Source: Nocardioidaceae bacterium (lineage in GTDB: Bacteria > Actinomycetota > Actinomycetes > Propionibacteriales > Nocardioidaceae). From it: DNA of 64,000 nucleotides. Each line of letters starts with the position of its first letter. Positions within the stretch are counted from its first letter, which is position 1. The position numbers were made by a program, and so were the translations under genes. The stretch is taken from contig JAGIBL010000002.1 in the NCBI GenBank assembly GCA_017744365.1, positions 558,001 through 622,000 of the forward strand, in the 5' to 3' direction. Positions 57,332 through 64,000 of the stretch are shown in pieces. The notes beneath the pieces are model-generated. The model saw only the letters and a list, made by a program, of their open reading frames with translations. It ran no database searches and was not told the origin of the DNA.

Positions 57332-58542
57332 ACCGGGGTGATCGGGAGGGAGCGGCGGGGCTGGAACTCGAAGGTCGCGCCGGTGCTGAACCTCGTGACC
57401 GCCACCTCGCTCGCCTCGTCGGCCGGGGCCTCGTGTCGTACGACGTGGGCGGTCCAGTCGGCAGCATCGCCGGTGATCTCGACGTCGAGGTAGGGGTCGA
57501 CGGCGCGGACGGCCGCTTGCAGCGGGGCGAGGCGGCCGGGGCCGCAGAGGGTGATCCAGGCGTCGTCCTCGTGAGCCGGGCCGGCGCTGACCCTCACGGC
57601 TTCGCCGACGGTCGCGGTGACGTAGGCGGCCGGGTTGAGGAGCGGGTGGAGGGTGAGCACGGTCAGCGGGTCGCTCAGCGAGAGGGCACGGGCGATCCGC
57701 GACGCGGCGACCCCGGCGATGCCGACGAGCTGCTGGGTGAGGATGTCGGTGGCCTGCTCGGGGGCGGCGCGCCGGCGGACCGCGCGGCCGAAGCCGAGGT
57801 TGAGCAGGTGCATCTGCAGGCACACCTCGTCGGCGATCCGGACCAGGGCGCTGTGCGAGAACGCCGCGAAGTCCAGGTCGGACAGCAGCGGACCGCTGTA
57901 GTCGGCGAGGCCGGGATCTGCGGCATCGATCGGGGCGAGGTCGCAAAGCGCGGCGTGCGAGGAGCGGAGCGCGGTGCAGTCCGCGGACTCCCCCACCTCG
58001 GGATGCGACGGGTCGATGACCACCGTCCAGGCGCAGTGCGGGCTTCGGTCCGCGGGTGTGCGCGGCGGCCGGTGGATCGGCCGGATCTGGGCACGCGGGT
58101 TGGTCGCCACCGCGGTCGCGTCGAAGGTCGGGTCCTCGATGTCGTGGCACATGGTGCGCACGAAATCCGGCCCCATCGGCTCGACGTCCATGAGAGCGCC
58201 GCAGTGGTCGAGGTGGAACTCGCCGTGCCACGGGTCGTGCACGGTGTAGCGGAAGTCCATGAACTGCGGCGGCGCGCCGATGTCGAGCTGCAGCCCTTTG
58301 AAGATGGTGACCACGTCGTCGCCCTCGTACGACAGCGCGCGCTGCATCCGCCGGGTGTAGATCGGGCTCGCCGCCATCCACTCCTCGATGGCCACCTGGC
58401 CCATCCCCTCGCGGCCGAACGCCCCGATGCACCAGGCCATCCCGGACCGGTCGATGAGCTGGCCGACCAACAGCAGCTCGGGAACCAGCACCGCGAGCTG
58501 GTCGCGGGCGAGCCCGGCGTACCGGCTCATCGGCGCCATCAT
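57328..58542 (-). CDS. Hypothetical protein in the P450 operon
   Basis: This 404-residue protein has N-terminus MMAPMSRYAGLARDQLAVLV. A conserved-looking His/Cys-rich part (EFHLDHCGALMDVEPMG, then FVRTMCHDIEDPTFDATA, about residues 105-145) could bind a metal or hold a catalytic cysteine. The same residues recall L-2-amino-thiazoline-4-carboxylate hydrolase-like proteins, but this is weak. The ATG overlaps the P450 stop (ATGA), so the gene is coupled to it. The stop codon lies inside a regulatory repeat of the neighbour gene. Confidence 0.68.
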   Translation of the reverse strand: MMAPMSRYAGLARDQLAVLVPELLLVGQLIDRSGMAWCIGAFGREGMGQVAIEEWMAASPIYTRRMQRALSYEGDDVVTIFKGLQLDIGAPPQFMDFRYTVHDPWHGEFHLDHCGALMDVEPMGPDFVRTMCHDIEDPTFDATAVATNPRAQIRPIHRPPRTPADRSPHCAWTVVIDPSHPEVGESADCTALRSSHAALCDLAPIDAADPGLADYSGPLLSDLDFAAFSHSALVRIADEVCLQMHLLNLGFGRAVRRRAAPEQATDILTQQLVGIAGVAASRIARALSLSDPLTVLTLHPLLNPAAYVTATVGEAVRVSAGPAHEDDAWITLCGPGRLAPLQAAVRAVDPYLDVEITGDAADWTAHVVRHEAPADEASEVAVTRFSTGATFEFQPRRSLPITPV

Positions 58543-59741
58543 CGGCGCTGGACCCGCACCGGCAAGGACGCGTACCCGCGCACGTTCGCGGAGTAGAACC
58601 GCACCGGCTCGCCGGCCACCTCGATCGAGGAGCACCGCTCCACCAGCTGGTGCAGCGCGATGCTCGCCTCCAGCCGCGCCAGGTTCGCGCCCAGGCAGTA
58701 GTGCCGGCCGCCGCCGAAGGCGATGTGCTGGGACAGCTCGGCCTTGTCGCGGCGGATGTCGAACTCCTCGGCGTCGGTGAAGACCTCGTGGTCGTGGTTG
58801 GCCGCGCCGATGTTGAACATGATCTTGGAGCCGGCCGGGCAGGTGACCCCGTCGACGGTGAAGTCCTTCGTGGTCAGCCGGGCGAGCAGCTGGCTGGACG
58901 CCTCGTAGCGCAGCGTCTCCTCGATCCACGGCTCGACAAGCCCGGGGTCGGCGAAGACGGCCGCGCGCTGGTCGGGGTGCAGCGCGAGGTTGCGGACCGC
59001 GTTGCCGAGCAGCTTGGTGGTGGTCTCGTTGCCGGCCACCACCATGAGGAAGAGGAACGCGGTCAGCTCCTGGTCGGTCATCCGCTGGCCCTCGTCCTCG
59101 GCGCTCAGCAGCGCACTGACGAGGTCGTCGCCGGGACGGGCCTTCCGTTCGGCCAGCAGCTCGCCGTAGTAGCCGAACAGCCAGATCGCGGCCTCGAACC
59201 CGGCCGGCGGCACGTCGCGCAGGCCGTCCTCGCGGACCACCAGCAGGTCGGCGTAGCGGCGCACCTCGTCGCGGTCGGCCTCGGGCACGCCGAGCAGCTC
59301 GGAGATCACGTCCATCGGGAACTTGCCGGCGAACTCACCGATCCAGTCGAACTCCCCCTGCGCGACCGCCTTGTCCAGGTAGTGCGCGCTGATCTCGGCG
59401 ATCCGCGGCTCGAGGTCGGCCACCCGCTTGGGCGTGAAGCCGCGCGAGACCAGCTTGCGCAACCGCGTCTGCTCGGGCGGGTCCATGCCCAGGAAGGACG
59501 TCACCAGGTGCGCGTTCTCGTTCCACGAGCTCGGGTCGAGCGAGACCCCCATCCGGTTGGAGAAGACGTCGTCGCTGCGGAACGCGCGGTGCAGGTCGCG
59601 GTGCCGCGAGAGCACCCAGAAGTCGTGCTCCTCGTTGTGGTACAGCGGGGCTTCCGCCCGCATCCGCGCGTACGTCGGATAGGGATCGTCCTGGAGCGCG
59701 TGCTCGTAGTGGTCGAAGTGCAGCGGGCACCCGTCAGTCAT
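58539..59741 (-). CDS. Cytochrome P450
   Basis: This 400-residue protein has the I-helix oxygen-binding motif VVAGNETTTK, the ExxR motif EETLR and the heme-ligand loop FGGGRHYCLG with the axial cysteine. It is a soluble bacterial P450 that needs a ferredoxin partner, which is not in the window. It probably starts the oxidation of an alicyclic or terpenoid substrate, given the alcohol and aldehyde dehydrogenases in the same operon (inference). The ATG at 59741 has AAGGG 8 bases upstream; one at 59747 is an alternative. It overlaps the TetR gene end. Confidence 0.93.
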   Translation of the reverse strand: MTDGCPLHFDHYEHALQDDPYPTYARMRAEAPLYHNEEHDFWVLSRHRDLHRAFRSDDVFSNRMGVSLDPSSWNENAHLVTSFLGMDPPEQTRLRKLVSRGFTPKRVADLEPRIAEISAHYLDKAVAQGEFDWIGEFAGKFPMDVISELLGVPEADRDEVRRYADLLVVREDGLRDVPPAGFEAAIWLFGYYGELLAERKARPGDDLVSALLSAEDEGQRMTDQELTAFLFLMVVAGNETTTKLLGNAVRNLALHPDQRAAVFADPGLVEPWIEETLRYEASSQLLARLTTKDFTVDGVTCPAGSKIMFNIGAANHDHEVFTDAEEFDIRRDKAELSQHIAFGGGRHYCLGANLARLEASIALHQLVERCSSIEVAGEPVRFYSANVRGYASLPVRVQRR

Positions 59742-60318
59742 CCGCATGGCCCTTCATGATCGTGGCCACCACGTCGTCGAGGCGGCCGGCCAGCTCGTCG
59801 TACGTCATCAGGCCCATGCCGGCCTGGAGCAGCGCGCCGGAGAACGCGAAGGTGAGCGCGTCCAGGACCTTGGGGTCGGCGTCCTCGCCGATCGCACCGG
59901 CGAACCGGGAGATGAACTCGGCGCCGATGACCAGCCGCAGCCGCTCGACCTCGGGGTCGGTGCCGAGCAGCGCGATGTTCGCTGCGGTGGCCAGGTGCGG
60001 TGAGCGGCCCAGCATCCGGGCGAAGTGCCCGGTCACCGACTGCAGCCGCTCGACGGCGTTCCTCCCGGTCGGCGGCGGGGGTGCGTCGTGGACGATCCGG
60101 CGCCAGAAGAGCTCGGCGAACAGGTGGTTCTTCGAGGCGAGGTAGGTGTACGCCGTCGCCGGGGAGACACCGGCGCGGTGGGCCACCGTGCGGATGGTCA
60201 GCGCCTCCGGGCCGGACTCCTCGAGCTCGGCCTCACCGGCCGCGAGCAGCTTCTCGACGGTCTCGGCCTGACGGCGGTTGAGGCCCTGGCGCAGGTGCGG
60301 GGTGATGACGTCGGTCAT
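59734..60318 (-). CDS. TetR-family regulator in the catabolic operon
   Basis: This 194-residue protein has an HTH (TIRTVAHRAGVSPATAYTYL, about residues 41-60) and a C-terminal ligand-binding domain. The ATG overlaps the stop of the CMD-like gene (ATGA), so the regulator is embedded within the operon rather than divergent from it. It probably regulates the operon in response to a pathway intermediate. Its operator is not visible; the operon promoter must lie beyond the right edge. Confidence 0.9.
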   Translation of the reverse strand: MTDVITPHLRQGLNRRQAETVEKLLAAGEAELEESGPEALTIRTVAHRAGVSPATAYTYLASKNHLFAELFWRRIVHDAPPPPTGRNAVERLQSVTGHFARMLGRSPHLATAANIALLGTDPEVERLRLVIGAEFISRFAGAIGEDADPKVLDALTFAFSGALLQAGMGLMTYDELAGRLDDVVATIMKGHADD

Positions 60319-60695
60319 GCCTGCCCCTTACCCGGCTTGGTGGCCACCGTCTCCTCAACGAGGCTGTTGAGCCGCGCGCCGACCGGCCAGCCGGCGTAGT
60401 GGGACAGGAAGATCACGATCTCGCGCAGCGCCTCGGCGTCGAGGTCGCCGGTCTGGAACGCGGCGGGCACCTGGATGGTGAGCACGTCGTGGGCGCCCTG
60501 GCCCGCAAGCATCCCGATCAGCAATAGCCGGCGGTCGCGGACGCTGAGCCCCGGACGCGACCAGATGTCCGCGAAGAGGTGGTCGGCGGTGTAGCCGAAG
60601 AAGTCGCCCGGCCCGTCGGAGAAGTCGAAGCCGTAGACCTCGCGCATCTTCTCCAGGCCGCGCTCACGTGCGCTTCTAGAAGACTCTGTGCTCAT
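60315..60695 (-). CDS. Carboxymuconolactone decarboxylase family protein
   Basis: This 126-residue helical protein has the CMD/AhpD-like segment FADIWSRPGLSVRDRRLLLI and later AFQTGDLDAEALREIVIFL. It lacks the CxxC pair of AhpD, so an enzyme role like gamma-carboxymuconolactone decarboxylase, or a simple accessory one, is more likely. It overlaps both neighbours through ATGA junctions. Confidence 0.87.
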   Translation of the reverse strand: MSTESSRSARERGLEKMREVYGFDFSDGPGDFFGYTADHLFADIWSRPGLSVRDRRLLLIGMLAGQGAHDVLTIQVPAAFQTGDLDAEALREIVIFLSHYAGWPVGARLNSLVEETVATKPGKGQA

Positions 60696-61540
60696 GCCTC
60701 CACCTTTCGCAGTCCCAGCGCCGCTGCCAGGTGCTCCTGCGCGTACGTCGCCATCGGCACCTCGACGCCGAGCCGGTCGGCCAGCTCGATCGCGTGCGCC
60801 AGGTCCTTCTCGCCGATCGCCAGCACGTGCTCGAAGATGCTCGTCCAGCCGTCCTCGGGCCTCAGCGGCGCGGTGGTGCCGCGGTGCATGATCGCGCCCG
60901 GCCCGCCGGTGATCGCGTCGGTGTGCCGGACGATCCGGCCCAGCGCGACCAGGTCGATCCCGGCCGCCTCGGCGAGACGCAGCGCCTCGCCGGTCGCGGT
61001 GAAGGCGACGAAGTGCAGCAGGTTGCGGGCCAGCTTCGCGGCGGTGCCGTTGCCCGCCGGTCCGCAGTGCACCACCTCGGTCCCCATCGACCTGAGCGGG
61101 CCCTCGACCGCGGCGAAGGCCTCGTCCGTGCCCCCGACCATGATCGCCAGGGTCCCCTCGGCCGCGCCCATCGCCCCGCCGCTGACCGGGGCGTCCACGA
61201 GCAGCAGGTCGTGCCGGCCGGCCAGGTCCTCCAGCCGCGGCGGCAGGTCCGGGGAGATCGTCGAGTGCACCACGATCGCGGTGCCGGGCTTGGCGGCTCC
61301 GAGGATCTCCCCCATGACGTCGCGGACCTGCTCGTCGGTGTTGACCATCACGCAGATGACGGCGCACTCGGCGGCGAGGTCGGCGACGCCAGCGGCCACG
61401 CGCGCACCGGCGCTCTCCGCCTCGGCCACCGCCGACGGCGCGACGTCGTACACGGTCAGGCCGCCGCCCCACGCGGTCAGCCGCTGCGCCATCGGCTTGC
61501 CGATGTTCCCGAGGCCGATGAAGCCGACCCTGGTCGTCAC
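60692..61540 (-). CDS. Beta-hydroxyacid dehydrogenase (3-hydroxyisobutyrate dehydrogenase-like)
   Basis: This 282-residue protein begins with TTRVGFIGLGNIGKPMAQRL, a GxGxxG NAD(P)-binding fold. It carries the family signature DAPVSGGAMGAAEGTLAIM (about 117-135) and the catalytic lysine region NGTAAKLARN. It oxidises a beta-hydroxyacid to a semialdehyde or ketoacid. The GTG at 61540 overlaps the SDR stop, and its own stop overlaps the CMD gene start. The substrate must come from the pathway of this operon. Confidence 0.9.
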   Translation of the reverse strand: MTTRVGFIGLGNIGKPMAQRLTAWGGGLTVYDVAPSAVAEAESAGARVAAGVADLAAECAVICVMVNTDEQVRDVMGEILGAAKPGTAIVVHSTISPDLPPRLEDLAGRHDLLLVDAPVSGGAMGAAEGTLAIMVGGTDEAFAAVEGPLRSMGTEVVHCGPAGNGTAAKLARNLLHFVAFTATGEALRLAEAAGIDLVALGRIVRHTDAITGGPGAIMHRGTTAPLRPEDGWTSIFEHVLAIGEKDLAHAIELADRLGVEVPMATYAQEHLAAALGLRKVEA

Positions 61541-62271
61541 GCCCGGAACACCTGCCCGCCGTCCACGTCGAGGATCTGTGCGGTGATCCACGACGCCTCG
61601 TCGCTGAGCAGGAAGAGGCAGGCGCCGACCATGTCCGCCGGCTGCCCCATCCGCTTGATCGCGAGGCTGTTCTTCACGATGTCGTGCGCCGCCTGGCCTG
61701 CCTGGGTCCGCGTGGCCTCCGTGTCGACCGGACCCGGCGCGATCGCGTTGACCCGGATGTTCATCCCGCCGAGCTCGTGGGCGAGCTGCTGGGTGAGCCC
61801 GTTGATGCCGACCTTGGCGAGTCCGTAGAAGCCCGAGTACAGCCACGCCGCCGTCGAGGACTGGTTCACGATCGAGCCGCCGCCGCGCGCCTGCATGTGC
61901 GGGTACACCGCCCGGGTGACCACGAGGGCGCCGTCCATGTTCACGCTCATGAAGCGGCGGTAGTAGTCCCAGTCGACCGTGAGCAGCAGGTCGAACTGCA
62001 TGTCTCCGTAGATCGCGGCGTTGTTGACCAGGTGGTCGATCCCGCCGTACGCCGCCACGGTGGCCTCGACCATCGCCGCCGCGCTCACGGGGTCGGCGAC
62101 GTCGCAGCGGACGAACAGCCCGCCGATGTCGGAGGCCACCTTCTCGCCGGCGTCCTCGTTGAGGTCGGCGACCACGACACTGGCACCCTCAGCAGCGAGC
62201 GCCCGCGCGTAGGCCTCGCCGATCCCCTGCGCCGCGCCGGTGACGATCGCAACCTTGTCCGTGAACCGCAT
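61537..62271 (-). CDS. Short-chain dehydrogenase/reductase
   Basis: This 244-residue SDR has cofactor motif GAAQGIG (residues ~11-17), NNAA, a catalytic serine segment QSSTAAWLYSGFYGLAK with the Y-x3-K pair, and a normal C-terminus. It probably oxidises a secondary alcohol in the operon's pathway. The ATG at 62271 follows GGAGGG and is one base after the ALDH stop; a GTG at 62280 would add three residues. Confidence 0.92.
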   Translation of the reverse strand: MRFTDKVAIVTGAAQGIGEAYARALAAEGASVVVADLNEDAGEKVASDIGGLFVRCDVADPVSAAAMVEATVAAYGGIDHLVNNAAIYGDMQFDLLLTVDWDYYRRFMSVNMDGALVVTRAVYPHMQARGGGSIVNQSSTAAWLYSGFYGLAKVGINGLTQQLAHELGGMNIRVNAIAPGPVDTEATRTQAGQAAHDIVKNSLAIKRMGQPADMVGACLFLLSDEASWITAQILDVDGGQVFRA

Positions 62272-62272
62272 C

Positions 62273-63733
62273 TCAGGCACCCTCCGCCACCAGCTTCATC
62301 TCCAGGTACTCCTCGAATCCGGGCACGCCCATCTCACGGCCGACGCCGGACTCCTTGTAGCCACCGAACGGCGCGTCCGGGCTGAACCAGACCCCACCGT
62401 TGACGGCGATCGTGCCGGTCCGGATCCGGTCCGCGACCGCGCGCGCCCGCTCCAGCGAGCCCGCCTCCACCGAGCCGGAGAGCCCGTACGGCGAGTCGTT
62501 GGCGATCCGGACCGCGTCGTCGTCGCCGTCGTGCGGGATCACCACGAGCACCGGACCGAAGATCTCCTCCCGCGCGACCCGGGCGCTGTTGTCGAGCCCG
62601 GCGATCACCGTCGGCTGGATCCAGAAGCCGCCCTCCTTGGCGGTGTCGATGCCGCCCCCGGTGGCGAACCGGCCACCCTCCTCGACGGCGAGGTCGAGGT
62701 AGCGTGCGATCCGGTCGCGCTGGACCTCGCTGATGACCGGTCCGCAGATGGTGCCCGGATCGGTCGGGTCGTTCGCGCCGATGCTCGCCATCGTGTCCGC
62801 GGCGATCTGCACGGCCTCGTCGTACCGCTCCCGCGGCACCAGCAGCCGGGTGGTCAGCGCGCAGCCCTGACCGGCGTGGATCGAGACCGAGAACGCGGTG
62901 GTGCCGACCGCCGCCGCAAGGTCCGCGTCGTCGAGCACGATCGCCGCGGACTTGCCGCCGAGCTCGAGGAACACCTTCTTCAGCGTCGGCGCGGCCGCGG
63001 CCATGATCGCCTTGCCGGTCGCCGTCGAGCCGGTGAACGAGACCAGGTCGACGCGCGGGTCGGTGACGAGCAGGCCCGCGACCTGGTTGCTGCGCGGGGT
63101 GACCACGTTGAGGACACCGGCCGGGATGTCGGTGTGCTCGGCCACCAGGCGGCCCAGCTCGCAGGCCACCCAGGGCGTGTCCGGGGCGGCCTTGAGGACC
63201 ACGGTGTTGCCGGCGGCGAGGGCGGGCGCGACCTTGTTGAGGTTGATCTGGTTGGGGAAGTTCCAGGGCGTGATCGCCGCGACCACGCCGGTGGCTTCCC
63301 GTCGTACGGTGCGCCGGGTGCGGATGCCCATCGGCTCGGCCACGCCGAGGTCCTGCTCCCACGCGTAGTTCTCCGCCAGGTCGGCGACCCACTTCACCGA
63401 CTCGACCGGCACGTCGTACTGCGGCCCCGCGGTGAGGAAGGCGGGTGCGCCGACCTCGGCGGTGGTGAGCGCGCGCATCGCCTCGGCGTTGTCGATCAGC
63501 GCCTGGTGCAGCTGGCGCAGGCAGTGCACCCGGAACGCGTGGTTCGTCGACCAGTCGGTCTCGTCGAACGCCCGCCGAGCGGCGGCGATCGCGGCGTCCA
63601 CGTCGGCCGCGGTGGCGTCGGGCGCCTGGCCGATCTCCTCGCCGGTCGCGGGGTTGAGGATCGGGTACGTCGCCCCGTCGCTCGCGGGGGTGAGCTTGCC
63701 GTCGATCAGGAGCAGGGGCTGGGGCACGTTCAT
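62273..63733 (-). CDS. Aldehyde dehydrogenase
   Basis: This 486-residue NAD(P)-dependent aldehyde dehydrogenase has the catalytic cysteine in HAGQGCALTTR (about residue 290), glutamate in KVFLELGGKS, and the cofactor segment TPWNFPNQ. It oxidises an aldehyde to the acid. The ATG overlaps the stop of the gene to the right (ATGA). The first ~55 residues of the fold are complete, so it is likely functional. Confidence 0.94.
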   Translation of the reverse strand: MNVPQPLLLIDGKLTPASDGATYPILNPATGEEIGQAPDATAADVDAAIAAARRAFDETDWSTNHAFRVHCLRQLHQALIDNAEAMRALTTAEVGAPAFLTAGPQYDVPVESVKWVADLAENYAWEQDLGVAEPMGIRTRRTVRREATGVVAAITPWNFPNQINLNKVAPALAAGNTVVLKAAPDTPWVACELGRLVAEHTDIPAGVLNVVTPRSNQVAGLLVTDPRVDLVSFTGSTATGKAIMAAAAPTLKKVFLELGGKSAAIVLDDADLAAAVGTTAFSVSIHAGQGCALTTRLLVPRERYDEAVQIAADTMASIGANDPTDPGTICGPVISEVQRDRIARYLDLAVEEGGRFATGGGIDTAKEGGFWIQPTVIAGLDNSARVAREEIFGPVLVVIPHDGDDDAVRIANDSPYGLSGSVEAGSLERARAVADRIRTGTIAVNGGVWFSPDAPFGGYKESGVGREMGVPGFEEYLEMKLVAEGA

Positions 63734-64000
63734 CGGACAGTCTCCTGGGTGATGTAGGCACCGGCCTCCACCGGCGGCGGCCAGACGGTCGACGGCAGGT
63801 CGCGGTGGCGGTAGTGCCCAGGCACGTCGAGCCCGGTCACCTTCATCCGGTTGAGCAGCGTCTCGGGCGCCTTGCCGGCCTCGATGATGGAGAGGAACGT
63901 GTGCGCGGTCGATGGCATGTCGAACCAGTCGCGCTGCCACGCGAACTTCAGCAGGCCCTCGTCGGGGCCGGAGGTCTGCCGCTCGACGCCGAACCACGAG
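63730..64000 (-). CDS. Unknown protein, N-terminus cut by window edge
   Basis: About 90 codons are visible, ending VWPPPVEAGAYITQETVR. The readable segment GLLKFAWQRDWFDMPSTAHT has several aromatic residues. I do not recognise the family. The stop overlaps the aldehyde dehydrogenase start (ATGA), so it is the upstream gene of the same operon. Confidence 0.7.
   Translation of the reverse strand, partial: SWFGVERQTSGPDEGLLKFAWQRDWFDMPSTAHTFLSIIEAGKAPETLLNRMKVTGLDVPGHYRHRDLPSTVWPPPVEAGAYITQETVR

Noticed and set aside
59734-60318. The TetR gene as KstR itself
   Set aside because: It is embedded in the P450 operon and no KstR-type palindrome lies nearby, so nothing ties it to the three operators at 22298-33793.
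60668-60684. Palindrome around CTTCTAGAAG as an operator
   Set aside because: It lies inside the CMD coding region and has no spaced second copy, so it is probably chance.
1-64000. CRISPR arrays, rRNA genes, complete insertion sequences or prophage genes
   Set aside because: No regularly spaced short repeats with unique spacers, no rRNA-like sequence and no transposase, integrase or phage structural genes were seen.

Overview
The window is high-GC actinobacterial chromosome (roughly 70% G+C, many GTG starts, GTGA/ATGA gene overlaps, F420-type, KstR-type and MymA-type gene content). Gene content and style fit the Nocardioides/Nocardioidaceae area, but no rRNA is present, so this placement is an inference.

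Layout. 1-5300: end of a membrane-anchored protein, a MutT1-type Nudix/phosphatase, then an asparagine-synthetase-like enzyme, a polysaccharide flippase and a sulfotransferase (surface-glycan theme). 5356-9359: pstSCAB high-affinity phosphate uptake operon with a PhoP-type box upstream and a very strong hairpin at the start of pstC. 9399-10517: a Vsr/DUF559-like nuclease gene bracketed by two copies of an ~87-nt palindromic repeat; two further copies lie at 17114 and 22365. 10559-12181: pit and its PhoU-like partner. 12276-17754: a tiny ORF, a cold-shock protein and a 1531-residue coiled-coil membrane protein with 120-bp repeats. 17925-21189: small DNA-binding protein, tRNA-Lys, LysR/MFS pair, lipoprotein. 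21194-34485: catabolic and redox genes. These include two dihydrodipicolinate-reductase-like oxidoreductases and a hotdog thioesterase, each behind a KstR-like operator (TnnAACnnGTTnnA), and a VirS/MymA-like divergent regulator and Baeyer-Villiger monooxygenase cluster. 34488-37790: NADH dehydrogenase type II, an HATPase protein and two CrcB fluoride channels. 37796-48132: a lower-GC polymorphic-toxin locus made of one 2249-residue secreted Rhs/YD-repeat protein followed by a run of immunity-like and orphan cassette genes. 48241-50062: minimal zincin, two tRNA-Glu genes (one with an enlarged D arm), a secreted protein, tRNA-Asp. 50165-56006: MacB-like ABC transporter, TetR/MFS efflux pair with twin operators, VOC protein. 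56011-57331: DUF4143 ATPase with three 23-bp direct repeats at its start. 57328-64000: a tightly overlapped minus-strand operon (ALDH, SDR, beta-hydroxyacid dehydrogenase, CMD protein, TetR, P450, unknown) that looks catabolic.

Most striking for follow-up: the palindromic repeat family associated with the Vsr-like gene, the Rhs immunity/toxin array, the pstC hairpin, the aberrant tRNA-Glu, and three separate sets of regulator-adjacent repeats. No CRISPR array, rRNA, complete insertion sequence or prophage was seen.
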